The translations under genes and the position numbers were made by a program. Positions 9,006 through 17,243 of a DNA stretch of 64,000 nucleotides are shown piece after piece. Under the pieces are notes generated by a model, which searched no databases, was not told where the DNA came from, and saw nothing but the letters and a program-made list of their open reading frames with translations. Within the stretch, counting starts at the first letter, position 1. Each line of letters opens with the position of its first letter. Source of the DNA: Nitrincola lacisaponensis (lineage in GTDB: Bacteria > Pseudomonadota > Gammaproteobacteria > Pseudomonadales > Balneatricaceae); the NCBI RefSeq assembly GCF_000691225.1, contig NZ_JMSZ01000032.1:496001-560000 (forward strand), given 5' to 3'.

Positions 9006-9767
9006 TCAGTAGATCGAGAAGGGGAAGTATTTTGCGTTGATTTCGGCATAGGTGCCGTCTTCGACAATGGCTTCCAGTGCCGCATTAAAGCGCTCTTTCA
9101 GCTCAGTATCATTCAGGCGTACGGCAATCGCGATCTTGTCATCGATATCGATATCGTCGCCCTTGAACTCAAAGTTGCCACCGGCATCTGTCTGCAGCCA
9201 GTCATAGGCCGGGAACTTGTCGGATACCATACCATCCAGTCGGCCAGCAGCCAGATCCAGATAAGCATTATCCTGAGTATCATACAGGCGCACATTCACG
9301 ACACTGCCTAACTCGTCTTCAAGATACTGACCTGCAATCGTTGCACGCTGTGCGCCCAGGGTTTTTCCTGCCAGGCTATCCGCATCGGTAGCCATGTCGC
9401 TGCCTTTGGGGCCGATAAATGCCAGTACGTTTGAGTAGTAGGGATTGGTGAAGGCGACGACACGCTCACGCTCTTCAGTGATGGACATAGACGCAATAAT
9501 TGCGTCATAACGACGTGCGCGCAGTCCGGGAATGATACCATCCCAGTCCTGAGTCACGATTTCACAATTGGCTTCCATTTTTTCACACAGAGCATTGGCA
9601 ATTTCTACATCGAAGCCGCCAGGCTGGCCAGAGCTGTCGATAAAATTGAAAGGCGCGTAGGCACCCTCAGTGGCAATACGGATGGTGTCAGCCATGGCGG
9701 CCGGCGCAATCATTGCAGCAGAGGCCATCAATACGGCAGATGACACAAGTTTTTTCGACCATTGCAT
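9006..9767 (-). CDS. periplasmic basic/polar amino-acid binding protein (HisJ/AotJ-like)
   Basis: The 253-residue solute-binding component of the importer. The signal peptide is MQWSKKLVSSAVLMASAAMIAPAAMA, with cleavage likely after residue 26. The mature protein opens with the SBP_bac_3 signature DTIRIATEGAYAPFNFID and continues with GGFDVEIANALCEKM, two-lobed ligand-site motifs (IASMSITEERERVVAFTNPYY) and YAEINAKYFPFSIY at the end. Two cysteines (in ALCEKMEANCEI) match the conserved disulfide of LAO/HisJ proteins. Arginine, ornithine, lysine or histidine are the likely ligands by resemblance, but the exact ligand cannot be read from sequence. AAGGAAG precedes the ATG by 8 nt. Confidence 0.9.
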   Translation of the reverse strand: MQWSKKLVSSAVLMASAAMIAPAAMADTIRIATEGAYAPFNFIDSSGQPGGFDVEIANALCEKMEANCEIVTQDWDGIIPGLRARRYDAIIASMSITEERERVVAFTNPYYSNVLAFIGPKGSDMATDADSLAGKTLGAQRATIAGQYLEDELGSVVNVRLYDTQDNAYLDLAAGRLDGMVSDKFPAYDWLQTDAGGNFEFKGDDIDIDDKIAIAVRLNDTELKERFNAALEAIVEDGTYAEINAKYFPFSIY

Positions 9768-9806
9768 AGTTAAACTTCCTTTCAGTTCTCTTAAGTTGTC
9801 TTTCTT

Positions 9807-10598
9807 TTATAGATGACTGGATAAAAATTCTCTACATCGATCTGATTTTGGATGACGGAAAACTTCATCAGGCGGGCCGAACTCTTCAACACGCCCCTGA
9901 TGCAAAAACATGACCTGGCTGGAAACATCGCGCGCAAAACGCATTTCATGAGTCACAATCAGCATGGTGCGACCTTCTTCAGCCAGGCTCTGCATGACAC
10001 CAAGCACTTCATTTACCAGCTCAGGATCAAGTGCTGAGGTAGGTTCGTCAAACAGCAGCACCTCAGGGTCCATCGCGAGCGTGCGTGCGATGGCAATACG
10101 TTGCTGTTGACCACCGGACAGGTTGCCAGGGTAGGATTTGGCCTTGTCAGCCAGACCGACCTTCTCCAGTAGCGCCAGTGCGCGTTCACGTGACGCTTGC
10201 TTGCTTCGGCCTTTTACCAGGACCGGCGCCAGCATGATGTTTTCCAGGACCGTCATGTGAGGCCATAGATTGAAATTTTGAAAGACAAAACCGATGCGAG
10301 CTCGCATCATTTCCAGCTGGCGTCGTTTACGCGCTTCCAGCTCGCCTTGGGCATTCGCTACCAGGTCGAGCGTTTCACCGCGCAGGGAAATGGATCCCTG
10401 GGAAGGATGTTCCAGCAGATTCAGGCAGCGCAGAAAAGTCGATTTTCCCGAGCCACTGGAGCCGATAATTGAAATGACATCGCCATCCTGAGCCGTGAGG
10501 GAGATGCCTTTAAGCACTTCGATTTGTCCGTAGCGCTTATGCAGATCCTTGACTTCAAGCGTAGCAGGACGTTCAGTGATATGAGTTTCTGGATTCAT
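9807..10598 (-). CDS. amino-acid ABC transporter ATP-binding protein (HisP-like)
   Basis: The cytoplasmic ATPase of the importer, 263 residues. Visible motifs: Walker [10 protein letters not shown] (46-54), Q-loop [10 protein letters not shown] (Gln107), signature LSGGQQQR (160-167), Walker B VLLFDEP (180-186) and the switch histidine in IVTHEM. The ATG at 10598 is chosen over an in-frame TTG 60 nt upstream because it gives the normal short N-terminus before [12 protein letters not shown]. It is first in the four-gene operon ATPase, binding protein, HisQ-like, HisM-like. It is an importer ATPase and not a candidate energiser for the secretion locus downstream. Confidence 0.92.
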   Translation of the reverse strand: MNPETHITERPATLEVKDLHKRYGQIEVLKGISLTAQDGDVISIIGSSGSGKSTFLRCLNLLEHPSQGSISLRGETLDLVANAQGELEARKRRQLEMMRARIGFVFQNFNLWPHMTVLENIMLAPVLVKGRSKQASRERALALLEKVGLADKAKSYPGNLSGGQQQRIAIARTLAMDPEVLLFDEPTSALDPELVNEVLGVMQSLAEEGRTMLIVTHEMRFARDVSSQVMFLHQGRVEEFGPPDEVFRHPKSDRCREFLSSHL

Positions 10599-10699
10599 GA
10601 AAGACAGCGTATAAGAATTGTTAATCAAATAGTAATCTTTTTTATACCTAGGTCGCAAGTCGCCGGGCGCTGCTCAGCGGACTCTAGGTTGCTGCTTGT

Positions 10700-10728
10700 T
10701 TGGTAAGGTAACTGTGCTAGTCTATAAC
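10700..10728 (+). promoter_or_regulatory. sigma70-type promoter for cvfB
   Basis: TTGGTA at 10700-10705, a 17-nt spacer, and TATAAC at 10723-10728, with the GTG start 26 nt further on. This is a good match by spacing and -10, with a 4/6 match in the -35. Confidence 0.6.
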
Positions 10729-10753
10729 GAAATTTCTGGCGTGAGGTGCACCG

Positions 10754-11584
10754 GTGGAGCTGGGTCGAGTTAATCAACTGATTGTAAAACGTATTGTGGA
10801 ACAAGGAGCCTACCTTGAATCTGCTGCAACCGACACGGTGCTGTTGCCAAAGGCGGAGGTGCCGCCGGAATTGCAGCCGGGTGATGCGCTGGACGCGTTT
10901 GTCTATCTCGATAGTGACGACTTCCCTGTAGCAACCCTGAAAAAAACACGCATCCAGCGTGGTGAGTTTGCCCAGTTGCGGGTCGCGGACACCAATTCAG
11001 TGGGTGCCTTTCTCGATTGGGGACTGCCAAAACAGCTATTCTTGCCGTTTGCCGAACAGCCTCAGCGTGTCGAAACCGGTCAGCAAGTGATTGTTTGTCT
11101 TTACCAGGATAATTCAGGCCGCCTGGCCGCATCTGCCCGACTGGAACGTCATCTGAACAAATCTCCCGCACACTATCGTGCCGGTGAAGAGGTCGGGTTG
11201 CTGATCTGGCGTCGAACAGAGCTGGGATATCTGGTGATCATCAATCATCAGCATGTCGGGTTGCTGCATCAGCAGGATCTGTTCAAGCCGGTGCGAGCCG
11301 GATTGAGTGTGACGGGGTATATCAAGCAACTGCGTGAAGAGGATGGCAAAATTGATGTGATGCTGGATCCTCCGGGGTATGGTCGTGTTGAACCCCTGGC
11401 ATTGCAGATACTGGAATACCTTAAACGTCGTGACGGACAGTGTTCGTTAAGTGACAAAAGTTCTCCTGAAGAGATCAAGGCCTTATTTGGTGTGAGCAAA
11501 AAAGCCTTCAAAATGGCAATAGGTAACTTGTTGAAGCAAGGTGTCATTCAGATGGATGATCAAGGCATTCGCTTGCGTTCGTGA
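10754..11584 (+). CDS. cvfB: CvfB-family S1-domain RNA-binding protein (YitL)
   Basis: A 276-residue protein with S1-like OB folds in series (about residues 2-62, 66-135 and 145-212) and a C-terminal winged-helix domain (about 222-276, ALFGVSKKAFKMAIGNLLKQG). Family features include GRVNQLIVKRIVEQGAYLES at the start, GAFLDWGLPKQLFLPF in the second S1 unit and DPPGYGRVEP before the winged helix. CvfB in Gram-positives binds RNA and affects virulence gene expression; in proteobacteria its role is undefined. The start is GTG at 10754 with a promoter just upstream. Confidence 0.88.
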   Translation: MELGRVNQLIVKRIVEQGAYLESAATDTVLLPKAEVPPELQPGDALDAFVYLDSDDFPVATLKKTRIQRGEFAQLRVADTNSVGAFLDWGLPKQLFLPFAEQPQRVETGQQVIVCLYQDNSGRLAASARLERHLNKSPAHYRAGEEVGLLIWRRTELGYLVIINHQHVGLLHQQDLFKPVRAGLSVTGYIKQLREEDGKIDVMLDPPGYGRVEPLALQILEYLKRRDGQCSLSDKSSPEEIKALFGVSKKAFKMAIGNLLKQGVIQMDDQGIRLRS

Positions 11585-11627
11585 CGCTAAAAATATAATA
11601 CATTTCATGTGAAGGGTTGTATCAGGC

Positions 11628-12335
11628 ATGGAGAGTGCAAAAGTCCTGCTGGTTGAAGATGATGAATCCCTGTGTCAGGTGGTAACTGATTTTTTTGAAA
11701 TGCTGGGTTATCAAATAACAAAGGCGCAAGATGGAGCGGCTTTTTATCAGCATATTCAGCAGCAGGTCTTTGACATCATTCTGCTGGACCTGAACTTGCC
11801 TGATACGGATGGTCTTGAGTTGTTACAGTCATTACGCGCAAAACAGCAAGTGTTACTTTATGTGGTTTCAGGACGACAAGATGAGGCCAGTCGTCTGCGT
11901 GCGTATGAGCTCGGTGCTGATGACTTTATTGCCAAACCTTTCAGTGCTCGTGAACTTGAACTTAAAGTACGAAATGCATTACAGCGTCAGAAATCCTTTG
12001 CTCAGCCGCTGGAGGCTGAAAATCAACCAGTGATGCAAACGGATTTTCATGGCTGGCAGTTGATGGCGGACACGCGAAGCATTCGCTATCAGCAAGGGGA
12101 ACAGGTATCACTGACTCGTGGTGAATATGAGTTATTGCTGATGCTGGTTAATGCACATGGTGCTGTGGTACCTCGTGACACCTTGTTGAGTCATCTGGAA
12201 AAAGTAGCTGATATTTACAGTGCAGAAACGATTACTGCACTGGTATACCGTTTGCGCCGCAAATTTGCACAAAAGGGATTGAATTCCCCGATTAAAACCC
12301 TCTCCGGGGTAGGGTATCGGCTTGAAGTGCTTTGA
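11628..12335 (+). CDS. OmpR-family response regulator
   Basis: A 235-residue DNA-binding response regulator. The receiver domain (about 5-115) has the acidic pair in VEDDES, phospho-acceptor Asp54 in ILLDLNLPDTDG, the conserved Ser/Thr region VVSG and Lys in FIAKPFSARELE. The C-terminal winged helix (about 135-233) has LTRGEYELLLMLV and the recognition-helix region TITALVYRLRRK. The kinase gene overlaps its 3' end by 14 nt. The pair sits directly upstream of the secretion/adhesin block. A TATAAT at 11594-11599 may serve as its -10. Confidence 0.92.
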   Translation: MESAKVLLVEDDESLCQVVTDFFEMLGYQITKAQDGAAFYQHIQQQVFDIILLDLNLPDTDGLELLQSLRAKQQVLLYVVSGRQDEASRLRAYELGADDFIAKPFSARELELKVRNALQRQKSFAQPLEAENQPVMQTDFHGWQLMADTRSIRYQQGEQVSLTRGEYELLLMLVNAHGAVVPRDTLLSHLEKVADIYSAETITALVYRLRRKFAQKGLNSPIKTLSGVGYRLEVL

Positions 12336-14424
12336 GAAATGGCGCTATTGCATTTTTTGTGTTTTGGCTTGGTGCGGCGTCTCGACTCCCAGTACCGGAT
12401 TGGCTGAGAGCGCGGCATCTGCATGGGAACGTGACCCTCTGTTGCCGCTGGTTGTCGCTCAGGATCGCGCCTGGCGCCCATTTTCTTTTTTAAGTGACGA
12501 AGATGAGCCGCATGGTTTGCTGATTGAACTCTGGCAGGAAATTGCCGCTGAAATGGGGCGTCCAGTTGAGTTTCATCTGGTTGACTGGCCCGAATCAATT
12601 CAATCGGTCGCAGAAGGGCGTGCCGATGTGCATGGTGGGCTGTTTTATTCAGATCATCGTGCCGAATTTCTGCTATTTGGCGATAATATTTTAACACTGA
12701 GTGCATATTTGTTTGTGCCAAGTGGCTCAAACCTGACTGGCTTTGAAAATTTACGGGCAGTGAAAATAGGCGTCACGGAAGGTAGCTATGAAATGGAGTA
12801 TGTCCAGCGCCACTATCCGGATCAGCCGATTGAAATCTACCCATCCAATGAAGAAGTGGTGATGGCAGCACTATCCGGTGAGGTCGCAGCGTATGTGGCT
12901 GACTACCCGGTTAGCATGTATTTACTGGATCGCTATGGTCATCCTTCTGATTTTCATCCGTTGCTACAGCTTTACACACACTATCTTCGTCCAGGTGTCG
13001 GAACTGAAAACGCTGCACTGCTGGATGAAATCAACCGTGCCATGAGCACAATAGATCCCGAATTAATCAGTCGATTGAGTCATCGCTGGTTGCGCAGTGA
13101 GTTAGTTGTCGAAGTTGTACCGCCCTGGTTCAGAGCTATGCTGGTGGTTACCTTGCTACTGATGCTGCTCGCGGCGTATACCCTGTTTCTGTCCAGAAAG
13201 CGCCGTGAAATTCAGGATCTGGTCTCTACACAAAAACAGGTGCTACGTGAAAAAGAGGATCTGTTTCAGAGTCTGGTCGAAAATGCCAACGATATTATTT
13301 ATATCATTTCAGCAGATGCAAAAATTGAGTATCTGTCAGGGGAGTGGGCGGAGACTACGGGTTACACTATAGAAGAAGGTGTTGGTCAGCCATTTGCAAA
13401 GTTTGTACATGCAGATGATCTTCCTTTTCTGTATGAATGTCATCAGCGGACCCTCAATGGCGAGCGTTTGTCAGGTATCGCGTTTCGTTTGATTGATTCA
13501 AAAGGAATGGCTCGCGATATGATTGCCAATGAATCATCCGTACTGGATGCTCGGGGCGAGGTTTCCTACTACATGGGGATTGCTCGTGATATTACTGAGC
13601 GTAAGCGCATTGAAGCCGAGATGGCGCATCGCCAGACGCTCCTTGAAGATGCCAAAATAAAACTTGAAAGAGAAATTTCTGAACGTTCTCGGGTGGCTCG
13701 TGATCTGGAGGCTGCTCAGGCCTGCGTTGCACGTGCGCTGGAAGATGAGCAGAAGGTGACGGTTGCGCAAAAGCAGTTTATTCGCATTGTAACGCACGAA
13801 TTTCGAACACCCTTGGCAGTGATTCAGTCTTTGGCCGATTTACTTGAGCTGGACATTAGTAATGACGCAGATATACGTCAGAAACATGTGATACGTCTGA
13901 GGGCAGCTGTTCAGCGTATGGCTGATTTGCTTAATAAAGCGCTGGAACAGGAGCGTATCGAAAATGCGTCATGGCGTGCACATGCTGCCTGGTTCAATAT
14001 TGATACTTTGTTGCGTGAATTGGCGGGCGAGGCAGAGCTTTTAAGCGGTGGTAGCCGACATTTTCATGTGCAAGCTGAATCTCGTCGTATTCAGGCTGAT
14101 CGAGAACTGCTCAGTATCTGTATTAATAATCTGCTTGATAATGCGGTCAAATTTTCACCTGAACAGAGCGATATATTGCTGAGCGCTTATCTGGATGTGC
14201 AAGGATATATCTGTATCAGTGTGACTGATCAGGGACAGGGTGTTGCTGAGCGTGACCGGGCACGTATCTTTGGTAAGTACTACCGATGTGATCCAGAGTT
14301 GAATCCCGGACTTGGGTTAGGTCTTTACCTCGTAGATCAGATTATCCGGTTGCATGGTGGAGAGGTTTCTGTCTGCAATAAGGAAGCAGCAGGGGCCTGT
14401 TTTACATTGAAGCTCCCTGTTTAG
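12322..14424 (+). CDS. sensor histidine kinase with periplasmic SBP_bac_3-like domain and PAS domain
   Basis: A 700-residue membrane kinase. Order: signal-like N-terminus (about 1-29), a periplasmic solute-binding-protein-like sensor (about 40-260; PLVVAQDRAWRPFSF, LIELWQEIAAEMGRPVEF), one clear span (about 272-294), a PAS domain (about 312-428), a helical linker, HisKA with THEFRTPLAV (His492), and HATPase_c with NNLLDNAVKFSPEQ and GLGLGLYLVDQI. The fused binding domain suggests it senses an amino acid or similar small solute outside the cell (inference). The only usable start is the TTG at 12322, inside the regulator gene, implying coupled translation. EvgS- and BvgS-like kinases share the periplasmic domain type but have further receiver and HPt domains, absent here. 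Confidence 0.88.
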   Translation: MKCFEKWRYCIFCVLAWCGVSTPSTGLAESAASAWERDPLLPLVVAQDRAWRPFSFLSDEDEPHGLLIELWQEIAAEMGRPVEFHLVDWPESIQSVAEGRADVHGGLFYSDHRAEFLLFGDNILTLSAYLFVPSGSNLTGFENLRAVKIGVTEGSYEMEYVQRHYPDQPIEIYPSNEEVVMAALSGEVAAYVADYPVSMYLLDRYGHPSDFHPLLQLYTHYLRPGVGTENAALLDEINRAMSTIDPELISRLSHRWLRSELVVEVVPPWFRAMLVVTLLLMLLAAYTLFLSRKRREIQDLVSTQKQVLREKEDLFQSLVENANDIIYIISADAKIEYLSGEWAETTGYTIEEGVGQPFAKFVHADDLPFLYECHQRTLNGERLSGIAFRLIDSKGMARDMIANESSVLDARGEVSYYMGIARDITERKRIEAEMAHRQTLLEDAKIKLEREISERSRVARDLEAAQACVARALEDEQKVTVAQKQFIRIVTHEFRTPLAVIQSLADLLELDISNDADIRQKHVIRLRAAVQRMADLLNKALEQERIENASWRAHAAWFNIDTLLRELAGEAELLSGGSRHFHVQAESRRIQADRELLSICINNLLDNAVKFSPEQSDILLSAYLDVQGYICISVTDQGQGVAERDRARIFGKYYRCDPELNPGLGLGLYLVDQIIRLHGGEVSVCNKEAAGACFTLKLPV

Positions 14425-14460
14425 TTTTGTGAGCTTATAAATCAAACAGCTATTCTAATT

Positions 14461-14493
14461 GTTCATTTCTGATTCATTTATTGTTCAGGACTT
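14461..14493 (+). promoter_or_regulatory. three 11-bp direct repeats upstream of the secretion operon (putative response-regulator box)
   Basis: Three head-to-tail units start at 14461 (GTTCATTTCTG), 14472 (ATTCATTTATT) and 14483 (GTTCAGGACTT), sharing RTTCA in 11-bp phase. The last two units recur upstream of the IalB gene at 53016-53037 with 20 of 22 bases identical. OmpR-family regulators typically bind 10-11-bp direct repeats, and such a regulator is encoded 2 kb upstream. Binding by that regulator is inference. Confidence 0.6.
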
Positions 14494-14510
14494 GTCTGTG
14501 TGGCCAACTC

Positions 14511-14516
14511 TATAAT
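14511..14516 (+). promoter_or_regulatory. -10 element TATAAT for the AMIN-TolC/giant-protein operon
   Basis: A perfect TATAAT lies 17 bp after the direct repeats and 41 nt before the ATG. No good -35 lies at the right distance; the repeats occupy that place. This fits an activator-dependent promoter. Confidence 0.5.
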
Positions 14517-14557
14517 AAAGAGATAAAAATTTGTCCGCGTAGTCGAGGGTCTGTTGA

Positions 14558-17188
14558 ATGTTGATGTGTGGGAAGGGAACGTACCCTCAAGCCCGAGCAT
14601 GCCGCCTGGCAAGATTGTTGCTCGTTGGTGCTGTCTCTATAGCGCTTGGTGCCAGCCTGTCAGCAGCAGAGCCTGTCCCAACCGACTCGTTGACAAGTGT
14701 GCAGCAGGATTACCACCGACTGATGCTCAGCGCTAGAGCGGGTGAAATGGCTGGTGCCTACCTGCAGGAAAATGGTCAGCGTTTGTTTATTGCGTTGACA
14801 GAACGTGCAGACCTGCAGGAGTGGCGTCAAACCGGAGAACGTCTGGTTCAGCAGCATAGCCTCTATCATTCAGCCAGTTTGCAGACGCTGGGGGAACGCT
14901 CTCATCTGATTATTGATCTGGCGCGCCCAGTTTACCTGATTGATGAAACATTGAGTCTGTCAGTTGTGGGGTTGGTCAATTGGGAAATGGTGTTTGCCAA
15001 TCGTGATGATCGGATTGCACCAGCTGCATTGCTGGATTCGATTCGTGCTGATTCACGTGGCGGATTAATCGAGCTGACATTTACCGGTCATCATGATCTG
15101 ATTACCGAGGTTGGCTTTGAACAGAACCCGAATCAATTGATCATTGAATTGCCGGGAGTTGATCCACGTCATTACTTGCGTCAGGCGAACCTGCAAATGC
15201 CCGCATTGCTTGGAATGCCAGATGTTCAGGGCACCCCTAACGGGCATTCTCGCCTGGTGTTTAGCACTCAGGTTCCCATGGACCTCGTGGACGCTCATAC
15301 CAGTATTGATCCTCAAACACAGCGTAGCCGAATTCATCTGTTGCTGGTCCCGGATGGAGTCGTGTCCGAGCGTTCATTACTGGCAACGGATCAACTTGAT
15401 CGTCTGGAACTGACTCAGGATGCTGGGCGAGGGTTGAACCTGATTATAGGACGTGTGGGTGAATCACGTGTAAACAGCTATTTTCTTGAAGCCCCCGGAC
15501 GCCTGATGGTGGACTTTCCGGGGGTCAGTCCTGAAGCTGTGGAGCAAGCCGTTTTTGATTTTGCTCCTGATGCCAACTATGTTCAGCGCATCCGTTATGG
15601 TGAAACGCGCCTGGGATCCGCACGAATTGAACTCACCCTGCATCCTGGTTATGCAGAGCAGCTATCACGTCAGACCGTTGCACATCGTGACAATTACGAG
15701 TTTGGTACGCTGGTGTCTTTGCCTGAAGCCAGTCGGGTACTTTCGGAAGGTGACTACCCGGATGATCTACAGGGTATTGCCTATTTTGAACGCGATACCT
15801 TACGTCATCTGCCACGCTTTGATTTCAGTGTTCAGCCTTCCCTGACAATTGGCTCAGTCACCCTCTCAGGTGCTGAATACCGGGATGGCAGTGCCTTGAT
15901 GGCTCTTGAACCAGGGCAGCGCTTTTCTTTGATGGGGGCGTTGGATCAGGCAATGTCGCAAGACCCGGCCTATCAGGCCGCCCGGGCAGAGTTTCGTGCG
16001 ACTCAAGAGTTAATACCGCAGGCTCGCTCAGAATATCTTCCGCAAGTCAGTTTTTCTTATCAGTATTCGGCACAGAACCAGAATGTACTGAGTTCAGGGT
16101 CTATTCCGGAAGAACGCACTTCATTGTCGGCACAAAATGCTTCGCTGACTCTGACTCAGCCCATTTATCGTCCTTCCAGTCTGATCGGTCTGAGTCAGGC
16201 GGAGAAGGCTGTACAGCAGGCCGAGTTGGCTTTGCTGGCAGCTGAGCAGGCTTTGATTATGCGTATTGCCGAGGCCTACTTGAATGTATTGTCGGCACAA
16301 GATGGTCTTGAAGTGGCAAAGGCAGAGCATGAGGCGATAGCAACTCAGTTCCGTCAGACAGAAATCAGTTTCCGTAGTGGTCTTGCCAGTCGCAGTGACT
16401 TGAATGAGGCTCAGAGTCTGACTGCGTTGACCCGTGCGCGCATGATCGAAGCTCAGAATCGTCTGGATGATGCTCAACTGGCAGTTAAAGAGATCATAGG
16501 TGCCGAAGTCGACAGCCTTCATAGTTTCAGTGCAGATTTTCGTGCTGCTCCACCATTTCCGGCTCAGGTTGAGCCATGGATCAGTGCTGCTCTGGACCAG
16601 AATCTGTCGTTGCAATCTCGTCGTATGGCCGAGCAGATCGCGGGTGATCAGATCCGCCGCCAGCGCGCTGATCATCTGCCAACCGTGGATCTGTTTGCAT
16701 CGACCGGTTATCAGGATGCTGACAAAACGCTATACAGTGACAGCCGTCAAACAGTGAGTAACTATGAGATAGGTGTTCGTGTGAATGTGCCGATCTTTAC
16801 CGGCGGACGTACCTCCTCACTGGTACGAGAGGCGACGGCACGTTATGAGCAATCCGGCTATGAAGCAGAACAAGAATATCGTCGTACTGAGCGCACGGTT
16901 CGCTCCGCGTTCAATGGAGTCACCAGCAGTGCGGAAATGCTGGCCGCTTTGCGTGAGGGTGTTCTAGCACAAGAGGTCAGGCTGGCCACACGGATGAGAG
17001 GCTTTCAGGCTGGCTTGGAGTCAACAGTCGCGGTTCTGGATGCCTATCAGAACTACTACGCGGCACGGCGCGACTTTTTGCAGTCTCGTTACGACTATTT
17101 GATAAATCGACTGGTATTGAAGCAGTCAGTGGGTACGCTCAGTCGCCAGGATCTGGCCGATCTTGATCGTCTATTGGAGCAGCACTGA
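14558..17188 (+). CDS. TolC-type outer-membrane efflux protein with N-terminal AMIN-like domains
   Basis: An 876-residue secreted protein, about twice the length of TolC (roughly 450-490). After a signal peptide (RLARLLLVGAVSIALGASLSA, about 17-37) come two AMIN-like beta modules. The first, about 165-265, contains NQLIIELPGVDP and SRLVFSTQVP. The second, about 285-390, contains PGRLMVDFPGVSPEA and SARIELTLHPG. The TolC domain (about 455-865) follows, with paired long helical repeats, LTQPIYRPSSLIGLSQAE in the first half and VNVPIFTGGRTSSLV in the second. AMIN domains normally anchor periplasmic proteins (AmiC, PilQ) to peptidoglycan or the divisome. It is the first gene of the block, with its own operator-like repeats, a good SD (GAGGG, 9 nt) and the giant gene 55 nt downstream. 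It is likely the outer-membrane channel of this exporter. Confidence 0.85.
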   Translation: MLMCGKGTYPQARACRLARLLLVGAVSIALGASLSAAEPVPTDSLTSVQQDYHRLMLSARAGEMAGAYLQENGQRLFIALTERADLQEWRQTGERLVQQHSLYHSASLQTLGERSHLIIDLARPVYLIDETLSLSVVGLVNWEMVFANRDDRIAPAALLDSIRADSRGGLIELTFTGHHDLITEVGFEQNPNQLIIELPGVDPRHYLRQANLQMPALLGMPDVQGTPNGHSRLVFSTQVPMDLVDAHTSIDPQTQRSRIHLLLVPDGVVSERSLLATDQLDRLELTQDAGRGLNLIIGRVGESRVNSYFLEAPGRLMVDFPGVSPEAVEQAVFDFAPDANYVQRIRYGETRLGSARIELTLHPGYAEQLSRQTVAHRDNYEFGTLVSLPEASRVLSEGDYPDDLQGIAYFERDTLRHLPRFDFSVQPSLTIGSVTLSGAEYRDGSALMALEPGQRFSLMGALDQAMSQDPAYQAARAEFRATQELIPQARSEYLPQVSFSYQYSAQNQNVLSSGSIPEERTSLSAQNASLTLTQPIYRPSSLIGLSQAEKAVQQAELALLAAEQALIMRIAEAYLNVLSAQDGLEVAKAEHEAIATQFRQTEISFRSGLASRSDLNEAQSLTALTRARMIEAQNRLDDAQLAVKEIIGAEVDSLHSFSADFRAAPPFPAQVEPWISAALDQNLSLQSRRMAEQIAGDQIRRQRADHLPTVDLFASTGYQDADKTLYSDSRQTVSNYEIGVRVNVPIFTGGRTSSLVREATARYEQSGYEAEQEYRRTERTVRSAFNGVTSSAEMLAALREGVLAQEVRLATRMRGFQAGLESTVAVLDAYQNYYAARRDFLQSRYDYLINRLVLKQSVGTLSRQDLADLDRLLEQH

Positions 17189-17243
17189 GCTGCTGCGTGA
17201 TACGTCGATATAAAAGCGATTCGAATCGCTGGGGGGTAACAAC

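Noticed and set aside
9807-10598. ABC ATPase as the missing motor for the TolC/HlyD block
   Set aside because: It is a HisP-type importer ATPase with its own permeases and binding protein on the opposite strand, and has no exporter transmembrane domain.
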